Below, one piece after another: positions 15,005-23,988 of a stretch of DNA of 64,000 bases. Both the position numbers and the translations under genes were made by a program. The notes under the pieces are model-generated. The model ran no database searches and had not been told where the DNA came from. It saw only the letters and a list, made by a program, of their open reading frames with translations. Source of the DNA: Streptomyces sp. NBC_01262 (lineage in GTDB: Bacteria > Actinomycetota > Actinomycetes > Streptomycetales > Streptomycetaceae); contig NZ_CP108462.1 of the NCBI RefSeq assembly GCF_036226365.1, positions 1,116,001-1,180,000 of the forward strand. The letters run 5' to 3'. Numbering within the stretch: position 1 is the stretch's first letter; each line of letters begins with the position of its first letter.

Positions 15005-16285
15005 ATGCCCGTCACCGAAGCCCCGGCGCCCGCACGGCTGTTGCCGCTGTACGGAGCCGACAACCTTCCCGCGCATGCCGCGTTGCACGGCCCCCCGCCG
15101 TATGCCGCCGCGGGCACCCTCATACAGACCCTGGCCGATGCCGGGCTCGCCGGTCACGGCGGCGCGGCCTTCCCGGTGCACCGCAAGATGACGGCGGTGG
15201 CGCAGGCCGGGCGGCGTGGTGGCCGCAAGCCGGTCGTGGTCGGCAACGGCGCGGAGGGTGAGCCCGCCAGCGAGAAGGACAAGACGCTGCTGCGCCGGGC
15301 GCCGCATCTGGTGCTGGACGGGCTGCAGTTGGCCGCGGCTGCGGTCGGCGCCGGCGAGGTGCAGCTCGCGGTGGAGGAGGGCACGGGGCTGCCGGCCGCG
15401 CTGCAGAACGCGGTGAACAGGCGGGCCCGTGCCGGGATCGACCTGCTGCCGGTACGGATCGCGGAGGTGCCGCGCCGTTTCCTGTCCGGCGAGTCCTCGG
15501 CCCTGGCCGAGCGCCTGTCGGGGCGGGCGGCCCTGCCCCGGCACCCCGAGCCGCCGGTGCGCGAGCGCGGGGTGGGCCGGGCGCCGACCCTGGTGCAGAA
15601 CGTCGAGACGCTGGCCCACCTGGCGCTGGTCGCCCGTTACGGCGCCCAGTGGTTCCGTTCGGTCGGCACGGGCGAGGAGCCGGGCAGCATGCTGTGCACC
15701 GTGTACCTGGCCGGCCGTGAGCCGGAGGTGGTGGAGGCCGCGTACGGCACGCCGTTGCGCAGGCTGCTGTTGCTCGGGCAGGGCGATCCGGCGCAGGCGG
15801 TGCTGGTCGGCGGTTACCACGGGGCGTGGATTCCGGCCGCCCATGCCGTACGGCTGCGGCTTTCGGTGGCCGACCTGACGCCGTTCGGGGCCGCCCCGGG
15901 TGCGGGGGTGCTCGCCGCGCTGCCGGCCGACCGGTGCGGGCTGGCCGAGACCGCTCGCGTACTGCGCTATCTCGCGTTGCAGTCGGCGGGCCAGTGCGGC
16001 CCGTGCCTGAACGGGCTGCCGCGGATCGCCGCGGCCTTCGCCGAGCTGGCCGCGCCGGGTGGAGCGGGCGGGCCGGAGCGGATCGCCGTGGTCCGGGGCG
16101 ACATCGCCCGCTGGTCCGGGCTGGTCGAGGGCCGAGGCGCCTGCCACCATCCCGACGGCACCGTACGGCTGGTGCGCAGCGCGCTGACCGCCTTCGCGGG
16201 CGAGGCCGACTGCCACGCCGCCGGCTACTGCCGGGCGACCGACCACACCCCGCTGCTGCCGATCCCGGAAGGAAGCCGACGATGA
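15005..16285 (+). CDS. NADH-quinone oxidoreductase subunit F-like flavoprotein
   Basis: A 426-residue relative of the complex I 51-kDa subunit. The NADH/FMN segments appear as GLAGHGGAAFPVHRKM and VVGNGAEGEPASEKDK. The 4Fe-4S ligands appear as AGQCGPCLNG plus a later GACHHPDG cysteine, the SLBB/iron-sulfur binding layout. It is not in a nuo operon; with ferredoxin, ferric-reductase-like protein and ApbE it probably passes electrons from NAD(P)H to the membrane module. The first cluster motif reads SAGQCGPC rather than the complex I ESCGxCxPC, typical of these stand-alone homologues. Confidence 0.85.
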   Translation: MPVTEAPAPARLLPLYGADNLPAHAALHGPPPYAAAGTLIQTLADAGLAGHGGAAFPVHRKMTAVAQAGRRGGRKPVVVGNGAEGEPASEKDKTLLRRAPHLVLDGLQLAAAAVGAGEVQLAVEEGTGLPAALQNAVNRRARAGIDLLPVRIAEVPRRFLSGESSALAERLSGRAALPRHPEPPVRERGVGRAPTLVQNVETLAHLALVARYGAQWFRSVGTGEEPGSMLCTVYLAGREPEVVEAAYGTPLRRLLLLGQGDPAQAVLVGGYHGAWIPAAHAVRLRLSVADLTPFGAAPGAGVLAALPADRCGLAETARVLRYLALQSAGQCGPCLNGLPRIAAAFAELAAPGGAGGPERIAVVRGDIARWSGLVEGRGACHHPDGTVRLVRSALTAFAGEADCHAAGYCRATDHTPLLPIPEGSRR

Positions 16286-16533
16286 GCCGTATTCGTACCA
16301 AGGAGGCGGCGGAGCAAGCGATCGCCGTCGACTGGACCGCCTGCCAGGGGCACGGGCTGTGCGCCGAGCTGCTGCCCGAGCACATCACGCTCGACGAGTG
16401 GGGCTATCCGCTCCTGGACGGCCAGCCGGTCCGCCGCGCCGCGGTGAAGCGGGCCCGGCGGGCGGCGGCGGACTGCCCGGTGCTCGCGCTGAAGCTGACG
16501 TCGAAGCCCGCGCCGTACACAGCTGACTCATAG
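16282..16533 (+). CDS. small ferredoxin (3Fe-4S-like)
   Basis: An 83-residue ferredoxin. DWTACQGHGLCAELLP and AADCPVLAL give three cysteines in the C-x5-C...CP spacing of the single-cluster ferredoxins common in Streptomyces. ATGA overlap with the NuoF-like gene shows coupling. It is the last gene of the operon and presumably the soluble electron shuttle of the module. Confidence 0.88.
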   Translation: MSRIRTKEAAEQAIAVDWTACQGHGLCAELLPEHITLDEWGYPLLDGQPVRRAAVKRARRAAADCPVLALKLTSKPAPYTADS

Positions 16534-16561
16534 GGAGCTTCAAGCCAAAACCACGAACCGC

Positions 16562-16583
16562 CATTGACGGGCCCATGTCAAGG
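16562..16583 (+). promoter_or_regulatory. inverted repeat upstream of the carboxypeptidase gene
   Basis: CC-A-TTGAC at 16561-16568 and GTCAAGG at 16577-16583 form an inverted repeat around GGGCCCAT, about 64 bases before the carboxypeptidase start. The 113-base gap contains no gene. It is a candidate operator only. Confidence 0.35.
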
Positions 16584-16646
16584 CAAAGAACATCGTGAAC
16601 GCACCCCGCACTCCTGCGCATATCCCCCACATCCAGGAGGACGTTC

Positions 16647-17993
16647 ATGAGGTTCCCCCGAACCGGCAGAGGGGCAACGGCCACCGCCGCTCTGCTCGCT
16701 CTCGCCCTGGCCGGCTCGCTGGCCGTGCAGGCCGACGCGTCACCCTCGACGGAAGGCGGCCGGCCCACCAAGGCCGCGGTCGCCGCCGCCGACGAGTCCG
16801 TCCAGCAGTACGAGGTCGCCGGCCCCCGCACCTTCGCCGAGCGCAACCGGCTCACCGCCACCGGCGCGTCCATCGACGCGGTGCTCGAACACACCGTCGT
16901 GATCACCGCGACCGCCGCCCAGGCGAGGAAGGTCCGGGCGCTGGGCTACCGGCTCGCCGTCCTGGAGGAACCCGAGGCCGACGACGGCAGCGTGCACGTG
17001 GACAACTTCCCGAGCGCCGACTCGAATTACCACAACTACGCGGAGATGACCTCGGAGATCGCCACCCTGGTCGCCGCGCACCCCACGATCATGTCCCAGC
17101 AGGTGATCGGCACCTCCTACGAGGGCCGCAACATCACCGCCATCAAGATCAGCGACAACGTCGGCACCGACGAGTCCGAGCCCGAGGTGCTGTTCACCCA
17201 CCACCAGCACGCCCGTGAGCACCTCACCGTCGAGATGGCGCTGTACCTGCTGCACCAGTTCGGCGACAACTACGCCTCCGACAGCCGGATAGCCAACATC
17301 GTCAACACCCGCGAGATCTGGGTCATCCCGGACCTCAACCCCGACGGCGGCGAGTACGACATAGCCACCGGCAGCTACCGCAGTTGGCGCAAGAACCGCC
17401 AGCCCAACTCCGGCTCCTCGTACGTCGGCACCGACCTCAACCGCAACTGGGCCTACAACTGGGGCTGCTGCGGCGGCTCCTCCGGCTCCACCTCCAGCCT
17501 GACCTACCGCGGCTCCGCCGCCGAGTCCGCCACCGAGGTGAAGGTCGTCGCCAACTTCGTACGCAGCCGGGTCGTCGGCGGTACGCAGCAGATCAAGGCC
17601 GCCATCGACTGGCACACGTACAGCGAACTGGTCCTGTGGCCCTTCGGCTACACGACCACCAACACCACCACCGGCATGACGGCCGACCAGTACAACACCT
17701 TCGCCACCTTCGGCAACACCATGGCCGCCACCAATGGCTACACCCCGGAGCAGTCCAGCGACCTCTACATCACCGACGGGTCGATCGACGACTGGCTGTG
17801 GGGCAACCAGAAGATCTTCGCCTACACCTTCGAGATGTACCCGACCGCGAGCGGCTCCTCGGGCTTCTACCCGCCCGACGAGGTGATCGCCGCGCAGACC
17901 AGCCGCAACCGGGAGGCCACGCTGCTCCTGCTTGAGGAAGCGGACTGCATGTACCGGGCCATCGGCAAGCAGTCGACGTACTGCACCTCGTGA
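16647..17993 (+). CDS. secreted zinc carboxypeptidase (peptidase family M14)
   Basis: A 448-residue secreted metallo-carboxypeptidase that trims C-terminal residues of extracellular peptides. The N-terminus is a Sec-type signal ([20 protein letters not shown], cleavage probably near AVQADA), followed by a propeptide of about 90 residues. Zinc ligands are in [13 protein letters not shown] (HxxE) and [12 protein letters not shown]. Substrate-binding [11 protein letters not shown] and the catalytic glutamate in [12 protein letters not shown] are present, as in carboxypeptidase T-like enzymes. AGGAGG lies upstream of the ATG. It stands alone, with a hairpin terminator just after the stop. Confidence 0.92.
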   Translation: MRFPRTGRGATATAALLALALAGSLAVQADASPSTEGGRPTKAAVAAADESVQQYEVAGPRTFAERNRLTATGASIDAVLEHTVVITATAAQARKVRALGYRLAVLEEPEADDGSVHVDNFPSADSNYHNYAEMTSEIATLVAAHPTIMSQQVIGTSYEGRNITAIKISDNVGTDESEPEVLFTHHQHAREHLTVEMALYLLHQFGDNYASDSRIANIVNTREIWVIPDLNPDGGEYDIATGSYRSWRKNRQPNSGSSYVGTDLNRNWAYNWGCCGGSSGSTSSLTYRGSAAESATEVKVVANFVRSRVVGGTQQIKAAIDWHTYSELVLWPFGYTTTNTTTGMTADQYNTFATFGNTMAATNGYTPEQSSDLYITDGSIDDWLWGNQKIFAYTFEMYPTASGSSGFYPPDEVIAAQTSRNREATLLLLEEADCMYRAIGKQSTYCTS

Positions 17994-17999
17994 GTGAGG

Positions 18000-18041
18000 G
18001 GTGCGCGAGCCGGGCCGGATCAGCGGCCCAGCTCGCGCACC
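18000..18041. terminator. bidirectional hairpin between carboxypeptidase and GNAT genes
   Basis: Arms GGTGCGCGAGC (18000-18010) and GCTCGCGCACC (18031-18041), continued inward by GGGCC/GGCCC with a single mismatch, form a stem of about 17 pairs. It starts seven bases after the carboxypeptidase stop and overlaps the last codons of the convergent GNAT gene. No T-run follows, as is common in Streptomyces. Confidence 0.7.
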
Positions 18042-18943
18042 ATCCGCCGTTCCGTCGCGCACGGGACGTACCCGAACCACTTGTTGACCGCCAGCATCGG
18101 CCCGTTGCCGAGGTCGTTCCCGGTGAAGGCCTCCGTGTAGCCGGCCGCGCGGGCGCGGTGCAGGGAGTCGTTCTTGGCGAGCTTGGCCAGCCCCCGGCCG
18201 CGATAGGCCCGGCGGGTGCCGGTGCCTGCCGAGTAGTAGCGGGTGCCGCCGTCGGTGTGGGCGGTGCACAGCGCCGCCACGACACCGTCGACCAGGACGG
18301 CGGTGGTCAGGCTCCGGTCCAGCTCCGGGCGGGACCACTCGTTGGCGAGCCAGGACTCGTACGGCGGAGCGTCGGTCGGCACGTCGTTGGGCTCGTCCTC
18401 GATCGACTCGGCGTCGGCCTCGTACAGCGGCCTGGGGTCGGCGGTGAAGTCGGCCGCCGTACGCAGCTGGACACCTTCCGGCAGCGGCTGACGCGCGGGC
18501 AGTCCGGCCGTCAGGTCGAGGCGCTGGAAGGCCGAGGAACTGCCCGCCCGGTAGCCGCGCCTCTCGCCGAACGCGACCGAGCCGTCGTCGTCCAGGGCCC
18601 ACACGTACACCGCGGTCGCGCCGAGCCCGGCGACATACTCCTCGCCCGCCGCGAGCAGGGTGGCGCCGACGCCCCGGCGGCGCTCCGCCGGATGCACGTT
18701 GACGTTGACGTAGGACTGACCGGGTGCGCCGCTGTCGTGGAACAGCCCCGTACGGGCGCAGCCGACGACCCGCCCGTCCAGCTCCGCGACGTAGAGCCGG
18801 TGACGCTGCCCGGCGGGCGCGTTCGCGGCGTTGAAGGCGATGACTTCCGGGGTGTTGGCCCCCATGTAGGGCAGCGCCGCCCTGACGACGCCGGAGACGC
18901 CCTCGGCGTCGCCGCCCCGGAACTCGCGCACGATCAAGGTCAT
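18020..18943 (-). CDS. GNAT acetyltransferase family protein (tandem domains)
   Basis: A 307-residue protein with two GCN5-related acetyltransferase modules. The N-terminal half has VNVHPAERRRGVGATLLAAG, a clear acetyl-CoA pyrophosphate loop. The C-terminal half has TRRAYRGRGLAKLAKN followed by NKWFGYVPCATERRMVREL. Tandem-GNAT proteins are common in Streptomyces, some being linked to mycothiol synthesis or drug modification; no substrate can be assigned here. It is divergent from the DUF402 gene. Confidence 0.85.
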   Translation of the reverse strand: MTLIVREFRGGDAEGVSGVVRAALPYMGANTPEVIAFNAANAPAGQRHRLYVAELDGRVVGCARTGLFHDSGAPGQSYVNVNVHPAERRRGVGATLLAAGEEYVAGLGATAVYVWALDDDGSVAFGERRGYRAGSSSAFQRLDLTAGLPARQPLPEGVQLRTAADFTADPRPLYEADAESIEDEPNDVPTDAPPYESWLANEWSRPELDRSLTTAVLVDGVVAALCTAHTDGGTRYYSAGTGTRRAYRGRGLAKLAKNDSLHRARAAGYTEAFTGNDLGNGPMLAVNKWFGYVPCATERRMVRELGR

Positions 18944-19029
18944 GGCTCCGGACCCTACGTCACGGCCTCCGCCGGCCGCCGCTGAATTTCGGTGGCCGCC
19001 CGGCGCCCCCGTGCGTAAGGCTGTGGCCC

Positions 19030-19569
19030 ATGAACGCCACCGAAACGGCCGACGTGCTCACCCCCGGAAGCGCGGTGACCGTCCGGCTCGTCAAGCACCC
19101 GCGCCCCGACGTCCGCTATCCCGCGACCGTCGTCGCCGACGACGGCACGCACGCCGTCGTACGCGCCCCCTGGGCCGGGTCCGCCAGCCGTGACTTCGGA
19201 TTCGTCACCTTCGAGCAGGGCGACCTCTTCACCGAGCACTACTGGCGCGACCGCTGGTACTCCGTCAAGGAGGTCCGCGCCGCCGACGGCGCCCTGAAGG
19301 GCTGGTACTGCGACATCGCCCGCCCCGCCGTCGTCGACGGGGCCTCCGCCTCCCTCACCGTCGCCGACCTGGACCTCGACCTCTGGCTCTCCGCCGACCG
19401 GGCCACCGTCCTGCGCCTGGACGAGGACGAGTTCCTCGACAGCGGCCTCGACGCCCGCGACCCCGCCGCCGCCCGGCAGGCCCGCAGCGCCCTCGACGAG
19501 CTGGAGGAGCTGGCCCGCCGCGACGCGTTCGGTCCGCTGCTGAACCATGCCTCGCCTGAGGCCTTCTAG
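19030..19569 (+). CDS. DUF402 (FomD-like/nucleotide phosphatase-like) protein
   Basis: A 179-residue soluble protein. WYSVKEVRAADGALKGWYCDIARPAV followed by DLDLDLW and LDEDEF is the DUF402 signature; acidic clusters bind divalent metals in characterised relatives. Known members hydrolyse nucleoside di/triphosphates or a cytidylyl intermediate (FomD in fosfomycin synthesis). Nothing here suggests fosfomycin, so a general nucleotide phosphatase role is more likely. The methyltransferase gene begins about ten bases after it. Confidence 0.82.
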   Translation: MNATETADVLTPGSAVTVRLVKHPRPDVRYPATVVADDGTHAVVRAPWAGSASRDFGFVTFEQGDLFTEHYWRDRWYSVKEVRAADGALKGWYCDIARPAVVDGASASLTVADLDLDLWLSADRATVLRLDEDEFLDSGLDARDPAAARQARSALDELEELARRDAFGPLLNHASPEAF

Positions 19570-19579
19570 GGTGCGGCCC

Positions 19580-20239
19580 GTGGACTGGAGCCAATGGCAC
19601 GACGACTACGACCTGCCGGATTCCAACCTCGCGCGACGGCTCCAGGCCGTCCGGGACCAGATCCGGCAGGCCCTGGATGCCTGCCCGCCGGGGCCGCTGC
19701 GCGTGGTGAGCGTGTGCGCGGGGCAAGGGCGCGATCTGCTCGGCGTCCTGCCGGAGCACCCGCGCAGGGAGGACGTCACCGCGCGTCTGGTCGAACTCGA
19801 CCCGCGCAACGCGGCATCGGCGCGGCGCGCCGCCAGTGCGGCGGGCCTGCGCAAGGTCGAGGTCGTGGTGGGCGACGCCGCGCTGACGGGCAGCTACCGG
19901 GGCATGGTCCCGGCCGATCTGGTGCTGATGTGCGGGGTGTTCGGCAACATCACCGACGAGGACATCGAGCGCACCGTCGGACACTGCGCCCAGCTCTGCG
20001 CGCACGGCGCGACACTGGTGTGGACCCGGCACCGCAAGGCGCCGGACCTGGCGCCGCGGATCTGCGAGTGGCTGGAGGCGCGCGGCTTCGAGCGGCAGTG
20101 GCTGTCCGACCCGGGCGCCGGCTTCGGCGTCGGGGTGCACCGCTTCGCGGGAGAGCCCGAGCCGCTGGAGCCGTCGCCCGGCGCGCGCATGTTCACCTTC
20201 GTCGGATACGACGAGCTGCGCAGGCGCCGGACGGGCTGA
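19580..20239 (+). CDS. class I SAM-dependent methyltransferase
   Basis: A 219-residue methyltransferase. LRVVSVCAGQGRDLLGVL is motif I (SAM glycine loop), ARLVELDPRN the acidic motif II, and VVVGDAALTG motif III. The substrate is unknown. I prefer GTG at 19580 (VDWSQWHDDYDL) with AGGG nine bases upstream; ATG 19547 would overlap the DUF402 gene. Probably co-transcribed with the DUF402 gene. The stop lies inside the left arm of a perfect terminator hairpin. Confidence 0.85.
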   Translation: MDWSQWHDDYDLPDSNLARRLQAVRDQIRQALDACPPGPLRVVSVCAGQGRDLLGVLPEHPRREDVTARLVELDPRNAASARRAASAAGLRKVEVVVGDAALTGSYRGMVPADLVLMCGVFGNITDEDIERTVGHCAQLCAHGATLVWTRHRKAPDLAPRICEWLEARGFERQWLSDPGAGFGVGVHRFAGEPEPLEPSPGARMFTFVGYDELRRRRTG

Positions 20240-20258
20240 AACAGCCCGTCCGGCGCCT
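20222..20258 (+). terminator. intrinsic terminator after the methyltransferase gene
   Basis: A perfect 17-bp stem (20222-20238 with 20242-20258) and AAA loop, overlapping the methyltransferase stop codon. It also sits 24 bases beyond the convergent beta-helix gene stop, so it may serve both strands. Confidence 0.85.
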
Positions 20259-20281
20259 CAGGACGCGAGGCGAAAAGCGCG

Positions 20282-22186
20282 CTAGCCGACCGTGAGGACC
20301 AGTGCGCCGCTGTACGTGCTGCCGGCCGTGAGGGCCGTGGCGGTGCCGTCGACGGTCAGGGTGACGGACTTGCCGCGGGGGGCGGTGACGGAGGCGTCGG
20401 AGGCGAGGACGAGCTTGGTGAGGTGGGAGGTGCCGGTGACCTTCCAGGAGGAGCCGGTGCCGAGGGTGACGATGACGCCGTTGTTGACGGCCGCCTGGGC
20501 GGTGTTGGTGACCTCGCCGAGCTGCCGGTACTCGGCAGAGGTGATGGTGCTGACGGCGTGCACGGCGGAGGTCGCGGAGATCACGCCTTCGACGCGGGAG
20601 CCGTCGAAGGTCAGGACCAGGTTCTTGGCCTTGCGCATCGCGTTGTAGAAGTCGCCCTTGAGGGCGATGTCGGTGAAGGTGGCGGCCGCGTCGGCGGTGT
20701 GGACGGCGGTGACGTCGAAGCTGCTGGTCTTGGTGGCGGCGCCCGTCGGCTCGGTGTAGACGCCCGCGTTGAGGAGCACGCCGTCGACCATCACCGGTCC
20801 GGGGTCGTCGTCCTCCATGACCTGCAGGATGATCCCGTTGCGCGGGTTGAGCTTCGCGCCCTCGGAGCCGTCGACGGTGATCGTGACCTGCTGGCCCTTG
20901 TCCAGGAAGGTGGACTTCTCGGAGTTGACGACCGTGCCGCCGCTGATGTCCACCGAGCCGGCGCCGTGCCACATGAAGCCCCAGCGGCGGGAGTTGATGA
21001 CCGTGGGGCGCACGGGTATCGCGGCCAGCTCGCGGGCGGTCAGGCCCAGCTCCAGGTCCTCGTTGAGCTGGGCGACGGCGGCGCGGGTGCTGTCGCCGTA
21101 GTAGATGGCGCCGCCGCGGTTGATGGCCGCGTACGTGGCGACCTCCAGCCGCGAGCCGAGGATGCGCTCGGTGGCGTTGCCGATGGCGTAGGTGCCGTAG
21201 CCGTCGATGCCGGTGTTGCCGAACTCGCAGTTGATGGCGGTGAGCTGGGTGTTGGAGCCGTTGTCGACGGACAGGGCGCCCCAGGCCTCGGAGAAGACCG
21301 AGGAGTTGATGTAGGTGGCCTTGGTGGCGGTGCCGAGGAGGTTGGTGGCGCGTACGTTGCCCGAGATGCCGAGCATCCAGGGCGCGTCCTCCATGTAGGG
21401 GGTGTTGACGGTGGACTGGTAGTCGTCGGGCAGGACGCCGTTCTTGGTCAGGATCCTGGAGTCCTTGACGATGACGTTGCTGCCGCCGTCGGCGATGACG
21501 GCGGTGCGGACCACGCCCTCGGTGTCGATGTCGGCGCCCTCGACCACCAGGGTGGTGTCGGTGCCCGTACCGAGCACGGCCGCGCCGTAGCCGACGAAGT
21601 CCGAGCGGCCGTTGCCGGTGAAGCGGATCCGGGGCCGCTGGAGGGTGTAGCTGCCCGCCGCGAAGACGCCGTTGTAGGCCTCGCCGGTCGAGGAGATGCG
21701 TACGTCCTTGGCATAGGCGTCGGTGAGGCGGCCGCCGACCACGCCGGCCAGGACGGAGGAGGCCTTGACCACGCCGTCGGCGTCCACGTGGATCGCCTGG
21801 CGGAAGGGGAAGACGAGCGTGTTGTAGGTGATGGCGTTGGCGGTGGCCACGGTGAGCACGATGTCGCCGCGGTAGGTGCCGGCCTGGATCGCGGTGTCGG
21901 TGCCGCCGGTCCCGACGATGGCCTCGCCGGTGTCCACGCCGTTGACGGTCATCGACAGGCTGTAGCCGTCCGGGACCGTGACGCTGCCGCCCTCGGCGAT
22001 GGTGAGGACGTTCAGGCGGGTGGTCGCGGTGAGTTCGTAGGTCTCCCCGGCGCCGACCGAGATCTTCCTGACCGTCGTGGCTCCGGCGCCGGTGGCGAGC
22101 GCGGGAACCAGCAGGGCCCCGGTGGTGGCGGTTCCGGCGACCAGGATCGCGCGTCTGGTCATCTGCGGCATGCTCTGTCGTGCCAT
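20282..22186 (-). CDS. secreted right-handed beta-helix (adhesin/pectate lyase-fold) protein
   Basis: A 634-residue exported protein. Its N-terminus (MTRRAILVAGTATTGALLVPALATGAGA) looks like a Tat-type signal with an RR pair. The body is a run of short beta-rich repeats (e.g. GGSNVIVKDSRILT, GSNTQLTAINCEFGNTG) typical of parallel beta-helices. An N-terminal segment (LTIAEGGSVTVPDGYSLSMT, then AGTYRGDIVLTV) recurs at the C-terminus (LVLASDASVTAPRGKSVTLT, then AGSTYSGALVLTV), so duplicated caps flank the helix. I see no catalytic motif, so an adhesin, matrix or polysaccharide-binding role is as likely as lyase activity. ATG 22186 has AGGGAG. Confidence 0.78.
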   Translation of the reverse strand: MARQSMPQMTRRAILVAGTATTGALLVPALATGAGATTVRKISVGAGETYELTATTRLNVLTIAEGGSVTVPDGYSLSMTVNGVDTGEAIVGTGGTDTAIQAGTYRGDIVLTVATANAITYNTLVFPFRQAIHVDADGVVKASSVLAGVVGGRLTDAYAKDVRISSTGEAYNGVFAAGSYTLQRPRIRFTGNGRSDFVGYGAAVLGTGTDTTLVVEGADIDTEGVVRTAVIADGGSNVIVKDSRILTKNGVLPDDYQSTVNTPYMEDAPWMLGISGNVRATNLLGTATKATYINSSVFSEAWGALSVDNGSNTQLTAINCEFGNTGIDGYGTYAIGNATERILGSRLEVATYAAINRGGAIYYGDSTRAAVAQLNEDLELGLTARELAAIPVRPTVINSRRWGFMWHGAGSVDISGGTVVNSEKSTFLDKGQQVTITVDGSEGAKLNPRNGIILQVMEDDDPGPVMVDGVLLNAGVYTEPTGAATKTSSFDVTAVHTADAAATFTDIALKGDFYNAMRKAKNLVLTFDGSRVEGVISATSAVHAVSTITSAEYRQLGEVTNTAQAAVNNGVIVTLGTGSSWKVTGTSHLTKLVLASDASVTAPRGKSVTLTVDGTATALTAGSTYSGALVLTVG

Positions 22187-22578
22187 GAACAACTCCCTTG
22201 TCATCCATGCCTGGCCATGTGGGGATGGCCGGCCCTAGGTTCGCGTTCACGAGTCAAGCAACCTGAGGGAAACAAAGGGAAATGGTCAATCGCTATGCCA
22301 GCCATGGCCCGACCCGGTACTCAGCGGCCGCACAGGAAGCCGTGGTTCGGTGGTGCGGACTGTGCCCTTCGGTCACTCCGGAAGAACCCTTCCGTAACGG
22401 ACGGTTGCGGGGTCCGGTGAACAGACGGACCCCGGATGTGATCAAATCGTTCAGATCCTGTTCGTAACGCGTCCGATTTATCTGGCGCTTCGGAGATCTT
22501 TCGTACAGGATCGGACGCTAAAGTTCCGTCTTGTTTCGTGCACGGGGCACCGCCCGACACCCGCTGAACGAGGAACCG
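22187..22578. promoter_or_regulatory. divergent promoter region of the beta-helix gene and conservon, with nested inverted repeats
   Basis: A 392-base gap without a convincing gene. It holds a hairpin (GGGGTCCG 22409-22416 with CGGACCCC 22426-22433). It also holds two overlapping long-range pairings: GATCCTGT 22454-22461 with ACAGGATC 22505-22512, and CGTCCGAT 22470-22477 with ATCGGACG 22510-22517. The two right arms share three bases, so the pairings compete. If transcribed this would lie in the leader of the conservon mRNA. Confidence 0.45.
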
Positions 22579-23988
22579 ATGACACAGATACCGGAGGCCC
22601 TGACCTGGTGCCTCGCGGCCGGCACCACGGCAGGGGCGGTCATGGCGCCGTTCCTGGTGCGCTCCAGGCGCCAGGTGGGCGCCCTGCGCCAGGACGCGGA
22701 GCAGGCCCGCGCCGAACTGGACGCGGCGGACCGGGAGAAGGAGCAGTTCGCCGCGCACGCGCAGGCGGTGGCCGACGAGACGCGGCATCTGGTCACCGGC
22801 CGCCTCCCCGGCATGGCGGAGCATCTCGCGCACCGCCATCTGCCGGTCCCCGGACCTCTGCACAGCGGCTTCGACGAGTCCGGGATCGGCCAGGACCACA
22901 ACGCCGCCCTGGAGCTGCTCGCGGAGGTCGTGGAGGCGGAGCGGCAGCGGGTCGACGAGGCGGCGCAGGCCACCATGCGCGGCGCGACCACCGTCATGCA
23001 GGCGATGAGCTACCAACTGCAGTCGCAGATCGTCGAGATGCAGGAGCGGTACGACGACCCGCGCCTGGCCGAGGACCTGCTCACCCTGGACCAGCTCAAC
23101 GAGCAGAACCTGCGCCGCATCCAGGCCACCGGCGTGCTGTGCGGGGCCTGGCCGGGGCTCAGCCGGGCGGACTCGCACCTCGGCGACATCGTCGTGGGCG
23201 CGCAGTCCCGGGTCCGCGGCTTCCACCGGATCCAGGTCACCAGCCAGCTCGCTGACGCGGTCGGCGTGGTCTCGCGTGCGGTGGAGCCGATCGCCATCAC
23301 CGTCACCGAGCTGCTGGCCAACGCCGTGCACCACTCGCACGGCACGCTCGCGGTGGATGTGAGCCTGCATCAGACCACCTCGGGCGCGTGCATCGTCATC
23401 GACGACGCCGGGGTCGGCATGCACGCCGACGAGATCGAGTACGCGACCGCCATGATGTCCGGCCGGCTGCCGGTCCGGCTCACCGAGCTGGGCGACCCGC
23501 CGCGCTCCGGGTTCGCCGCCATCGGCCGGCTCACCCGGCAGTACGGCTTCGCGGTGTCCGTCGACAAGCCGGCCCCGTACGGCGGCGTACGGGCCGTGGT
23601 GTTCATCCCCGGCAATCTCCTCACCGTCATGGACGAGGAGGAGCAGCCGATGTCGGTGAGCGCCCCGCTGCCGCCCCGCGCCGCGGCCCCGGCGGCCCCG
23701 TCCGCGCCCGTGGCGCCCGCGGCGCCCGTCGCCGCGCCCGCGACCGCGCCCGGCCACGACGAGCTGCCGCGCCGCCGCAGGCGCAACCCCGTCTCCGCCA
23801 CCGCCCCGGCCGCGCCGGAGCCCGAGCCGGAGCCCGCAGAGCACGCCCGTACGCCGGAGCAGACCGGCGCCACCTGGGCCTCGTTCCAGGCGGGCACCGC
23901 CTCGGGCCGGGCCGTGGTGGAGGACGCCGTACAGGCCGTACCGGACGTCCCGCAGACCGAGCCGACCCGCGAAGGGGACCGCGCATGA
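22579..23988 (+). CDS. cvnA: CvnA: sensor-like histidine kinase ATPase of a conservon
   Basis: A 469-residue protein with one N-terminal membrane segment (LTWCLAAGTTAGAVMAPFLV), a coiled-coil region, and a HATPase_c domain (ITVTELLANAVHHSH N-box, IDDAGVGMHADE G-box). A Pro/Ala-rich C-terminal tail of about 120 residues follows. There is no clear phospho-acceptor histidine box, normal for CvnA. Conservons encode membrane-associated complexes likened to eukaryotic G-protein systems and affect development and antibiotic production in Streptomyces. GAGGAA lies before the ATG. Coupled to cvnB by ATGA. Confidence 0.9.
   Translation: MTQIPEALTWCLAAGTTAGAVMAPFLVRSRRQVGALRQDAEQARAELDAADREKEQFAAHAQAVADETRHLVTGRLPGMAEHLAHRHLPVPGPLHSGFDESGIGQDHNAALELLAEVVEAERQRVDEAAQATMRGATTVMQAMSYQLQSQIVEMQERYDDPRLAEDLLTLDQLNEQNLRRIQATGVLCGAWPGLSRADSHLGDIVVGAQSRVRGFHRIQVTSQLADAVGVVSRAVEPIAITVTELLANAVHHSHGTLAVDVSLHQTTSGACIVIDDAGVGMHADEIEYATAMMSGRLPVRLTELGDPPRSGFAAIGRLTRQYGFAVSVDKPAPYGGVRAVVFIPGNLLTVMDEEEQPMSVSAPLPPRAAAPAAPSAPVAPAAPVAAPATAPGHDELPRRRRRNPVSATAPAAPEPEPEPAEHARTPEQTGATWASFQAGTASGRAVVEDAVQAVPDVPQTEPTREGDRA

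Noticed and set aside
13880..16246. A 788-codon minus-strand frame over the ApbE operon
   Set aside because: His/Arg/Gln-rich translation without domains, antisense to four well-supported genes.
20423..22420. A 665-codon plus-strand frame over the beta-helix gene
   Set aside because: Repetitive Gly/Val/Asp translation, no domain, antisense to a gene with a signal peptide and a ribosome site.
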